A DNA stretch of 64,000 nt from Roseomonas populi (GTDB lineage: Bacteria; Pseudomonadota; Alphaproteobacteria; Acetobacterales; Acetobacteraceae), in contig NZ_JANJOU010000020.1 in NCBI RefSeq assembly GCF_024594815.1, positions 62,001 to 126,000 of the forward strand, read 5' to 3'. Each line of letters starts with the position of its first letter. Position 1 is the first letter of the stretch. Position numbers and translations under genes: made by a program. Below are positions 57,040-64,000 of this stretch, one piece after another. The notes under the pieces are model-generated. The model searched no databases. It was not told where the DNA came from and saw only the letters and a program-made list of their open reading frames with translations.

Positions 57040-57941
57040 GCCGCGCGCTCCCCGATGCGCTTGATTTCCCATTCCAGCGTGATGCCGGAATGCGCGAGGA
57101 CGGCGGCGCGCACCGCCTCGCCCAGCTCCTCAAGATCGGCCGCCGTCGCGTCGCCGGTGTTGAGGAGGAAATTGCAGTGCTTCTCGCTCACCTGCGCGCC
57201 GCCGAGGGTCTTGCCCCGGCAGCCCGCGGCATCGACCAGCGCCCAGGCCTTGTGCCCTGCGGGGTTGGCGAAGGTGGATCCGCCGGTGCGCGCCCGGACG
57301 GGCTGCGTCGCCTCCCGGCTCTCGCGGATCTGGCCCATCCGCGCCGCGATCGCGTCCTTGTCGCCCGGGGTCGCGCGGAAGCGTGCCCGCACCACGATCC
57401 CGCCCGGCGGAAGCTGCGAGCGGCGGTAGGAAAGCCGCAGATCGGCCGCGCGCACGCGCAGCAGCCCGTCCACCGTGGCGATCTCCGCCCAGTCCAGCAC
57501 GTCCGCCACCTCGGCCCCGTAGGCGCCGGCGTTCATCGCCACCGCGCCGCCGATGCTGCCGGGAATGCCGGAAAGGAATTCCAGCCCGGAGAGCCCGGCC
57601 GCCGCCGCGTGCTCCGCCACATTCGCGTCCAGCGCCGCGGCGCCCGCCACGATGCCGTCCGCCTCGACCTCCACGTCCCCAAAGCCGCGCGCGAGCCGCA
57701 GCACGATCCCGCGCACGCCGCCATCCCGCACGATGAGGTTGGAGGCCGCGCCCATCACTGTGATCGGAGCCTCCGCCCGCCGCAGCAGGCGCAGCAGGTC
57801 GTCCAGATCGGCCGGGCGCACCAGCCAATCCGCGTTGCCGCCCACGCGGAACCACGTCCCCGGCCCGAGCGGCGCATCCTTCTGGACACGGCCGCGCAGG
57901 GCGGGAAGCGGGCCTTCCGTCATGTGGACGGAAGCGCTCAT
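57036..57941 (-). CDS. murB: UDP-N-acetylenolpyruvoylglucosamine reductase MurB
   Basis: FAD enzyme producing UDP-MurNAc, 301 residues. FAD-binding: [51 protein letters not shown]. Active site: the YRRSQLP loop and Ser in [16 protein letters not shown], with Glu near the C-terminus in [11 protein letters not shown]. The ATG at 57941 overlaps the murC stop by 4 bp (ATGA), so the longer frame upstream is not used. An inner ATG at 57923 is less likely. Confidence 0.96.
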   Translation of the reverse strand: MSASVHMTEGPLPALRGRVQKDAPLGPGTWFRVGGNADWLVRPADLDDLLRLLRRAEAPITVMGAASNLIVRDGGVRGIVLRLARGFGDVEVEADGIVAGAAALDANVAEHAAAAGLSGLEFLSGIPGSIGGAVAMNAGAYGAEVADVLDWAEIATVDGLLRVRAADLRLSYRRSQLPPGGIVVRARFRATPGDKDAIAARMGQIRESREATQPVRARTGGSTFANPAGHKAWALVDAAGCRGKTLGGAQVSEKHCNFLLNTGDATAADLEELGEAVRAAVLAHSGITLEWEIKRIGERAA

Positions 57942-59380
57942 GCCGCGCCCTTGATCCGGCGCGGGCCGCTCTTCGCCTGCAGCTCCGTCAGCTGCGCCGG
58001 CAGCGCGTGCGCCCAATTGGTGATGTTACCCGCGCCGAGGCAGACCACGTAGTCGCCGGGGCGCGCGATGGCGTGCACCATTTCCGCCAGGTGGTCGGGG
58101 GAGGGCAGGGGCACCACGGAGCGGTGGCCATGGGCGCGCAGCCCCTCCACCAGCCCGTCCTTGTCCCGCCCCTCGATCGGCTGCTCACCGGCGGCATAGA
58201 CATCGGCCACGATCACCGTGCCGGCATCGTTCATGCAGGTGCAGAACTCGTCGAACAGCGCGTCCAGGCGGGAATAGCGGTGCGGCTGCACCACCGCGAT
58301 CACGTCCTTCGCCCCGGCCTGCCGCGCGGCCTTGAGCACCGCCGCGATCTCCACGGGGTGGTGGCCGTAATCGTCGATCACCGTGATGTTGCTCGCCTGG
58401 CCGGCCACGGTGAAGCGGCGCTTCACGCCCTTGAACCCGGCCAGCGCCATGCGGATCGTCTCCTCCGGTACCTCCATCTCCACGCCGATGGCGATGGCCG
58501 CCAGGGCGTTCAGCACGTTGTGCTGGCCCAGCATCGGCAGGCGGAAGGGCTTGAGGTGCCGCGTGCGGCGGGAGAGGCGATCCTGCACCACCACGTCGAA
58601 GGTGGCGCCCATGCGGTCCGTGATCACCCGCTCCGCCCGCACATCCGCCTGGGGGGAGAAGCCGTAGGTGATGAGGCGGCGGTCCGAGAGGCGCGGGATC
58701 ATCGCCTGCACCTCCGGGTGGTCGGCGCAGAGCACCGCGAAGCCGTAGAAGGGGATGTTGCCGACGAAGTTGGCGTAGCCCTCCTTCATGTTGTCGGCGT
58801 TGCCCCAGTGGTCCAGGTGCTCCGGGTCCATGTTCGTCACCACGGCGACCACGGCGGGAAGCTTCAGGAAGGATCCGTCACTCTCATCCGCCTCCACCAC
58901 CATCCACTCGCCGGCGCCAAGCCGGGTGTTGGTGCCATAGGCGTTGACGATGCCGCCGTTGATCACGGTCGGGTCGATCTTCGCTGCCTCCAGCACGCAG
59001 GCGACGAGGGAGGTGGTGGTGGTCTTCCCGTGCGTGCCGCCGACGGCGATGGACCACTTCAGCCGCATCAGCTCCGCCAGCATCTCCGCGCGGCGCACCA
59101 CGGGCAGGAAGCGCTTGCGGGCCTCCTGCACCTCCGGGTTGTCCTTCTTCACGGCGGAGGAGATGACGACCACCTGCGCCTCGCCGAGATTGGCGGCGTC
59201 GTGCCCGATGGAGACGGTGATCCCGGCCTCGCGCAGGCGGGTGACGTTGTAGCCCTCCGCGATGTCGCTGCCCTGGACCTGGTAGCCAAGGTTGTGCAGC
59301 ACCTCGGCGATGCCCGACATGCCGATGCCGCCGATCCCGACGAAATGAATGGGGCCGATGTTCAGCGGCAGGGCGCGCAT
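57938..59380 (-). CDS. murC: UDP-N-acetylmuramate--L-alanine ligase MurC
   Basis: First Mur ligase, adding L-Ala to UDP-MurNAc; 480 residues. N-domain [20 protein letters not shown] loop [16 protein letters not shown], metal/central-domain [28 protein letters not shown], and C-domain [18 protein letters not shown] with [17 protein letters not shown]. It follows murG by 3 bp and overlaps murB by 4 bp, so it is part of one cotranscribed block. Confidence 0.97.
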   Translation of the reverse strand: MRALPLNIGPIHFVGIGGIGMSGIAEVLHNLGYQVQGSDIAEGYNVTRLREAGITVSIGHDAANLGEAQVVVISSAVKKDNPEVQEARKRFLPVVRRAEMLAELMRLKWSIAVGGTHGKTTTTSLVACVLEAAKIDPTVINGGIVNAYGTNTRLGAGEWMVVEADESDGSFLKLPAVVAVVTNMDPEHLDHWGNADNMKEGYANFVGNIPFYGFAVLCADHPEVQAMIPRLSDRRLITYGFSPQADVRAERVITDRMGATFDVVVQDRLSRRTRHLKPFRLPMLGQHNVLNALAAIAIGVEMEVPEETIRMALAGFKGVKRRFTVAGQASNITVIDDYGHHPVEIAAVLKAARQAGAKDVIAVVQPHRYSRLDALFDEFCTCMNDAGTVIVADVYAAGEQPIEGRDKDGLVEGLRAHGHRSVVPLPSPDHLAEMVHAIARPGDYVVCLGAGNITNWAHALPAQLTELQAKSGPRRIKGAA

Positions 59381-59383
59381 GGG

Positions 59384-60514
59384 CTAGGGCACTTTCCCGA
59401 TGGGCGTCGCCGCCACGAGTGAGAGGACCCGGTCCGCCAGCCTCTCAGCCGCGTCCGGTCTTCCGAGAAGTGCCGCAGCCCGGGCCATTCCGTCCAGGGT
59501 TTCCGGCGCTTGAAGAAATTTTTTCAGCGCGGTGGCAAGGGATTGTGACGTGAAGCTCGCCTGAGGGATCAATTCGGCCGCCCCGCGCCCCGAAAGGGAA
59601 CGGGCGTTCCCGGTCTGGTGGTCGTCAATAGCGTGCGGAAGCGGAACGAGAAGGCTCGGCCGCCCCGCGCAGGCGATCTCCGCCACCGTCGATGCCCCGG
59701 CGCGCGCGATCACCAGATGGGCGGCGGAGAGCCGGGCCGCGACGTCGCCGAAGAAGGGCGCAAGCTCCGCCTTCACCCCGGCCGCGGCGTAGGCGGTGCG
59801 GGTGCGGTCCATGTCCTCCTGCCGGCACTGCTGCACCACGCGCAGCCGGCGGCGATCCGCTTCCGGAAGGGCGGCGATGGCCGCCGGCACCACGTCCGAG
59901 AAGACGCGTGCGCCGAGCGAGCCGCCGAGGACGAGGAGCCGCATCTCCTGCAGCGGCGGCGCGTAGCCCCCGCCGTAGAGATCGGCGATCGGTGGGCGCA
60001 CGGGATTGCCCAGCACCTCCGCCCGCACCCCGGCCGGCACACGGCTGGTGCCCTCGAAGCACAGGGCCAGCAGGTCAGCCCCGCGCGACAGGGCGCGGTT
60101 GGCGCGGCCGAGCACCGCGTTCTGCTCGTGCAGCACCGTCGCCGGCCGGCGGGAGGCCGGGATCAGCCGCGCCGCGAGCAGCGGCGGCACGGAAGGATAG
60201 CCGCCGAAGCCCACCACCGCGGCGGGGTTGAGGTCCAGCAACAGCCGCCGCGCCTCCATCGTGCCGCGCATCAGCGCCACCGCACCCTTCGCCGCGCCGA
60301 GCACCCCGTGCCCCGCGAGGCCGGAGCCCTTCAGCACGAAGCGCTCCGAATTGGCGAAGGTCTGGCTGTTGAGCGAGGAGGAGCGCGCATCCGTCATCAG
60401 CGCCACCCGCTCCCCGCGCCCGATCAGGGCGGCGGCCAGCGCCTCGGCCGGGAAGAAGTGCCCGCCCGTGCCACCGGCGGCGATGACGATCGGGCGCGCG
60501 ACGGGACCCCTCAC
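59384..60514 (-). CDS. murG: UDP-GlcNAc transferase MurG (lipid II synthesis)
   Basis: A GT28 glycosyltransferase making lipid II at the inner face of the membrane, 376 residues. Seen: IVIAAGGTGGHFFPAEALA, VVGFGGYPSVPPLLAA, LHEQNAVLGRANRALSRGA in the N-lobe; the donor-site GASTVAEIACAGRPSLLVPLPHAIDDHQTGNA in the C-lobe (cited for G-A-S-T-x-A-E). The GTG start overlaps the ftsW stop by 4 bp (GTGA). Confidence 0.96.
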   Translation of the reverse strand: MRGPVARPIVIAAGGTGGHFFPAEALAAALIGRGERVALMTDARSSSLNSQTFANSERFVLKGSGLAGHGVLGAAKGAVALMRGTMEARRLLLDLNPAAVVGFGGYPSVPPLLAARLIPASRRPATVLHEQNAVLGRANRALSRGADLLALCFEGTSRVPAGVRAEVLGNPVRPPIADLYGGGYAPPLQEMRLLVLGGSLGARVFSDVVPAAIAALPEADRRRLRVVQQCRQEDMDRTRTAYAAAGVKAELAPFFGDVAARLSAAHLVIARAGASTVAEIACAGRPSLLVPLPHAIDDHQTGNARSLSGRGAAELIPQASFTSQSLATALKKFLQAPETLDGMARAAALLGRPDAAERLADRVLSLVAATPIGKVP

Positions 60515-61653
60515 GAGACCGTCCCCTCCTCGGCCCGGCTCATCCGCTTACGGGTGAGGGCGAGCAGGAAGCCCATGCCGAGCGCGATGGCGATGACGGA
60601 GGAGCCGCCATAGGAGACGAAGGGCAGCGTCATCCCCTTGGTGGGGATGAGGTGCAGGGAGGAGGCCATGTTGATGAAGGCCTGCAGCCCGAACTGGGTG
60701 AGGAGGCCGGAGGCGGCGAGGATGACGAAGAGGTCCGTCTCCGCCAGCAGCCGCATCATCCCCCGTACCACGATGAAGGCGAAGAGGCCGAGGACGAGGA
60801 GGCAGATCATCAGCCCGAACTCCTCTCCCATGACGGCGAAGACGAAGTCGGCATGCGCGTCGGGCAGCACGTTCTTCATCCGGCCCTCGCCCGGGCCCAC
60901 GCCCATCACCCCGCCCGCGCCGAAGGCCTCCAGCGCCACATCCACCTGGTAGCTGTTCCCGCCCTCGCCGAAGAGGAACTGGTTCACGCGCTTATGGACG
61001 TGGTCGAACAGGAAGTAGGCCCCGACGATTCCGGAGACGCCGAGCAGCCCCAACCCGCCGACGAGGGCGAGGTTGATCCCGGCCACGAAGACCTGCGCGA
61101 AGAAGACGGAACTGATGACGAGCAGCATGCCGATGTCGGGCTGGCGCTGCAGCACGAGGGCGACGCCAAGATAGGCCACCAGAGCGGCACCCCACATGGC
61201 CATGCCGCGCCGCCCGGCCAGCTTCGCCTCGGAGATCAGCCATGCGGCGAAGACCGCGAAGCAGGGCTTCAGGAACTCGGAGGGCTGGAGGGAGCCGAGC
61301 AGCGGCAGGTTGAGCCAGCGCCGAGCCCCTTTCACCTCGGCGCCGATGAACAGCGTGGCCACCGTCAGCAGCAGCGCACCGAAGAAGCCGAGCATGGCCA
61401 AGCGCCGCACGCCCCGCGGCGAGAGCAGCGAGACGCCCGCCATCACCGCCGAAGCGCCGGCCAGGAACATGACCTGCTTGGCGAAGAACATGTTGCGGGA
61501 GGAGGCGCCGATGCGCTCCGCCACCGCCGGCGCCGCCGCCAGTACCATGACGTAGCCGAAGCCCACGAGGGTAAGGAGGGCCGCCAGGGTCCAGCGGTCC
61601 ACGCTCCACCACCAGCGGCCAAGGGTGGAGGTATCGGCGCGGGAGAGTGCCAT
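60511..61653 (-). CDS. ftsW: SEDS-family septal peptidoglycan polymerase FtsW
   Basis: A 380-residue membrane protein with about ten helices. SEDS marks: WTLAALLTLVGFGYVMVLAAAP in helix 1, RRWLNLPLLGSLQPSEFLKPC (the conserved loop), QRQPDIGMLLVISSVFFAQVF with the catalytic Asp, EEFGLMICLLVLGLFA, and the C-terminal TKGMTLPFVSYGGSSVIAIAL. FtsW polymerises septal glycan with its cognate PBP3/FtsI. Its ATG shares one base with the murD stop (TGATG). Confidence 0.96.
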   Translation of the reverse strand: MALSRADTSTLGRWWWSVDRWTLAALLTLVGFGYVMVLAAAPAVAERIGASSRNMFFAKQVMFLAGASAVMAGVSLLSPRGVRRLAMLGFFGALLLTVATLFIGAEVKGARRWLNLPLLGSLQPSEFLKPCFAVFAAWLISEAKLAGRRGMAMWGAALVAYLGVALVLQRQPDIGMLLVISSVFFAQVFVAGINLALVGGLGLLGVSGIVGAYFLFDHVHKRVNQFLFGEGGNSYQVDVALEAFGAGGVMGVGPGEGRMKNVLPDAHADFVFAVMGEEFGLMICLLVLGLFAFIVVRGMMRLLAETDLFVILAASGLLTQFGLQAFINMASSLHLIPTKGMTLPFVSYGGSSVIAIALGMGFLLALTRKRMSRAEEGTVS

Positions 61654-62999
61654 CAGGCGGCCTCCGCTTCACGGTTGGCGAGGTTGCGGACGAGGTCGCG
61701 GAAGGCATCGCCCCGCGCCTCGAAGGAACGGAACTGGTCGAAGGAGGCGCAGGCCGGCGAGAGGAGCACTGCGCCGCTGCCCGTCCGCCGCGCCGCTTCC
61801 AGGCTTTCGGCGACGGCCGCATCCAGGGTGCCGACGACCCGGTGCGGCACGCCGTGATCCGCGAGCGTGGCCGCGAACTCCTCGGCCGCCTGCCCGATCA
61901 ACAGCGCCTCAGCCACGCGGGGGAAGTAGGGCGCCAGCGGCACGATCCCGCCCGCCTTCGGCACCCCGCCCGCGATCCAGACCACCCGATCGTGGCAGGC
62001 CAGGGCATAGGCGGTGCTGTCCGCGTTCGTCGCCTTGCTGTCGTTGAGAAACGCCACGCCGCCGACCTGGCCCACCCGCTCCTGCCGGTGCGGCAGGCCG
62101 GGATAGGTGAGCAGCGCCCGCGCCACCGTCTCGCGCCCGATGCCCATCCCAAAGGCCAGCGCCGCCGCCGCCGCCGCGTTCTGCGCGTTGTGCGGCCCGG
62201 GCAGCGCCAGCGCGCCGGAAAGATCGGCGATCACGCCCGCTTCATCCCGCAGCAGCGCGCCGTCACCCCAGATACCGCCGGGCTGCGGCGCGTGCCCGGA
62301 AATGGGAACGGCCTGCCCTTCATGCGCGGCCGCCACGGCCCGCGTCTCCGCATCATCCATCCCGAAGACGGCGATCTCGTTCCCGAGCATCATCCGGGCC
62401 TTGGCCGCGGCATAGCCGGCCATATCGCCGTGCCGGTCCAGGTGATCCGGCGAGAGGTTCAGCAGCGCCCCCAGGGAAAAGCGTGCCTGGTCCAGCCGCT
62501 CCGCCGAATAGGAGGACATCTCCAGGATATATGCGCCGTCATGCGGCAGCACGGGCATGTCCAGCGCCGGCGGGCCCAGGTTGCCGCCCGTCGCCACCAC
62601 CATCCCTGCCGCCCGCGCGATGTGGTCCAGCAGCGCCGTGGTGGTGGACTTGCCGTTGGTGCCGGTAATGCCGACGAAGCGCGCCTTGCTCCCCGCCGCG
62701 CGCACGGCGCGGTACAGGAACTCCACGTCGCACAGCACCGGCGCGCCGATCTCCGCCGCGCGCCGCGCCAGCGGGTGCGCCTTCGGCCCGCGATGCGGAA
62801 TGCCCGGGGAGATCATCAGCAGGTCGAAGCTGCCCGGCTGCCCGATCGCGATCCCGGCCGCCTCCGCCGCCGCCCGCGCCGCCTCGCCGTCATCCCACGC
62901 CGTGACATCCGCGCCCCAGTCGCGCAGCCGGCGCGCGGCCGGAAGCCCGGCCCGCCCCAGCCCGAGAACCGCGATGCGCTGTCCGGCAAAGGGGGTCAT
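61653..62999 (-). CDS. murD: UDP-N-acetylmuramoylalanine--D-glutamate ligase MurD
   Basis: Second Mur ligase, adding D-Glu; 448 residues. Seen: N-domain IAVLGLGRAGLPAARRLRDWG, ATP loop FVGITGTNGKSTTTALLDHI, LNLSPDHLDRHGDMAGYAAAK and C-domain FLNDSKATNADSTAYAL with LLSPACASFDQFRSFEARGD. The ATG at 62999 shares its first base with the last base of the mraY stop (TGATG), so the upstream in-frame extension through mraY is rejected. Confidence 0.96.
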   Translation of the reverse strand: MTPFAGQRIAVLGLGRAGLPAARRLRDWGADVTAWDDGEAARAAAEAAGIAIGQPGSFDLLMISPGIPHRGPKAHPLARRAAEIGAPVLCDVEFLYRAVRAAGSKARFVGITGTNGKSTTTALLDHIARAAGMVVATGGNLGPPALDMPVLPHDGAYILEMSSYSAERLDQARFSLGALLNLSPDHLDRHGDMAGYAAAKARMMLGNEIAVFGMDDAETRAVAAAHEGQAVPISGHAPQPGGIWGDGALLRDEAGVIADLSGALALPGPHNAQNAAAAAALAFGMGIGRETVARALLTYPGLPHRQERVGQVGGVAFLNDSKATNADSTAYALACHDRVVWIAGGVPKAGGIVPLAPYFPRVAEALLIGQAAEEFAATLADHGVPHRVVGTLDAAVAESLEAARRTGSGAVLLSPACASFDQFRSFEARGDAFRDLVRNLANREAEAA

Positions 63000-64000
63000 C
63001 AGCGGATCTTCAGCGTGGAAAGGCCGATCAGGGCCAGGATCATGGAGATGATCCAGAACCGGATCACGATGGTCGGCTCCGACCAGCCCTTCTTCTCGTA
63101 GTGGTGGTGCAGCGGTGCCATCAGGAACACGCGGCGCCCCGTGCGCTTGAACCAGAAGACCTGGATGACGACCGAGAGCGTCTCCACCACGAAGACGCCG
63201 CCGACGATAGCCAGCACCACCTCGTGCTTCGTCGCGACCGCCACGGCGCCGAGCGCGCCGCCGAGCGCCAGGCTGCCCGTATCGCCCATGAACACCGCCG
63301 CCGGCGGCGCGTTGAACCACAGGAAGCCGAGGCCCGCGCCCACCAGCGCGGAGAGGAACACGGCCAGCTCGCCCGTGCCCGGCACGAAGACCACCTGCAG
63401 GTAGTCCGCAAAAACGCGGTTGCCGACGAGGTAGGCGATGATGGCGAAGACGCCCGCCGCGATCATCACGGGAACGATCGCCAGCCCGTCCAGCCCGTCC
63501 GTCAGGTTCACGGCATTGGAGGAGCCAACCATCACCAGCATCCCCACCAGCGGGAAGAAGATGCCGAAGGGAATGATCACGTCCTTGAACACCGGCACCG
63601 TAAGCCCGTCGTTCAGCCCGGGCGGCAGCAGGTAGAGGATGGCGAAGGCGATCACGAGCGCCAGCCCGAACTGCACCACCAGCTTGCCGCGGGCGGAAAC
63701 CCCCTTGGTGTTCCGCTTCGTCACCTTCAGCCAATCATCGGCGAAGCCCAGCAGCCCGAAGCCGAGGGTGACGACCATCACCGCCCAGACCAACCCGTTG
63801 CGAAGATCTGCCCAGAGCAGCGTGGAGACCGTCAGCGCCAGCAGGATCAGCACGCCGCCCATGGTGGGCGTGCCCTTCTTCTCGATCAGGTGCCGCTCCG
63901 GCCCATCCGCCCGGATCGGCTGCCCGCCGCGCTGGAAGCCGCGCAGCCAGCGGATCACCATCGGCCCGAACATCATGGAAAGGACCAGCGCCGTCAGGCA
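62999..64000 (-). CDS. mraY: Phospho-N-acetylmuramoyl-pentapeptide transferase MraY, 5' end cut by the window
   Basis: Polytopic enzyme forming lipid I from UDP-MurNAc-pentapeptide and undecaprenyl phosphate. The visible 333 codons include [38 protein letters not shown], the Asp motif [36 protein letters not shown], and [19 protein letters not shown], the family's C-terminal His motif. The reading continues to the window edge at 64000; about 25-35 N-terminal residues are missing. An internal ATG at 63976 would drop half of the first helix and is not the true start. Confidence 0.95.
   Translation of the reverse strand, partial: CLTALVLSMMFGPMVIRWLRGFQRGGQPIRADGPERHLIEKKGTPTMGGVLILLALTVSTLLWADLRNGLVWAVMVVTLGFGLLGFADDWLKVTKRNTKGVSARGKLVVQFGLALVIAFAILYLLPPGLNDGLTVPVFKDVIIPFGIFFPLVGMLVMVGSSNAVNLTDGLDGLAIVPVMIAAGVFAIIAYLVGNRVFADYLQVVFVPGTGELAVFLSALVGAGLGFLWFNAPPAAVFMGDTGSLALGGALGAVAVATKHEVVLAIVGGVFVVETLSVVIQVFWFKRTGRRVFLMAPLHHHYEKKGWSEPTIVIRFWIISMILALIGLSTLKIR

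Noticed and set aside
54043-57429. An 1128-codon plus-strand open frame across ftsA, ftsQ, ddl and murB
   Set aside because: It is the GC-rich antisense shadow of four well-supported cell-envelope genes and has no recognisable motif.

Overview
The window is about 64 kb of GC-rich, densely coding chromosomal DNA from an alphaproteobacterium, most likely a member of the Acetobacteraceae close to Roseomonas. This is an inference from gene content: many orphan Bug-type (TctC) binding proteins, the alphaproteobacterial order of the dcw cluster (mraY-murD-ftsW-murG-murC-murB-ddl-ftsQ-ftsA-ftsZ followed by lpxC, bamD, recN), DUF1127 and EttA. No rRNA, tRNA, CRISPR array, insertion sequence or prophage was recognised.

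Layout. (1) 1-11.0 kb: a SnoaL-like protein, a Bug protein, then a minus-strand catabolic operon (RraA-like aldolase, malate/lactate-type dehydrogenase, Bug binding protein, 3-hydroxyisobutyrate-dehydrogenase-like reductase, ModA-like protein without a signal peptide), a PCu(A)C copper chaperone, an M29 aminopeptidase with a peptide-binding protein, OsmC and a GNAT enzyme. (2) 11-26 kb: an SH3-domain secreted protein with a charged repeat tail, LysE exporter, HNH protein, ettA, GNAT, M20 amidohydrolase, mlaC/mlaA, metF, aldo/keto reductase, Bug protein, bile-acid-symporter-like carrier, uvrD-prmA. (3) 26-38.7 kb: L,D-transpeptidase, DUF1127, aminopeptidase P, two more Bug proteins, an SDR lacking the usual catalytic Tyr, a FUSC-type gene interrupted by an in-frame TAG, the ygiB-ygiC pair, LysE/RhtB, an MHS-type MFS carrier and a methyltransferase. 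(4) 38.7-42.7 kb: a 422-bp leader, then a coupled pair made of an unrecognised Pro-rich membrane protein and a TAXI binding protein without TRAP permease, and a transglutaminase. (5) 42.8-48.4 kb: ligA, endonuclease V, a small repeat-containing secreted protein, an HTH-TolB-TPR protein and a GNAT enzyme. (6) 48.4-64 kb: recN, bamD, lpxC and the dcw cluster, running off the right edge inside mraY.

How it works together. Region 6 is the core peptidoglycan/division/lipid A/outer-membrane assembly block, with stop-start overlaps or very short gaps at nearly every junction from mraY to ftsA. The remainder is a scavenging heterotroph's repertoire: eight solute-binding-type proteins (five Bug, one ModA-like, one peptide-type, one TAXI) with no cognate permease beside any of them, mixed with dehydrogenases, peptidases and exporters. 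Genes are often tail-to-tail with 1-13 bp between stop codons, and many operon starts are GTG or ATG overlapping the previous stop.

The most notable points are the single amber codon in the FUSC gene at 30784, the SDR with Val at the Tyr position, the Pro-rich/TAXI module with its palindrome and leader hairpin, the 7/11-residue charged repeats of the SH3 protein, and the HTH-TolB-TPR protein lying between recN and ligA.
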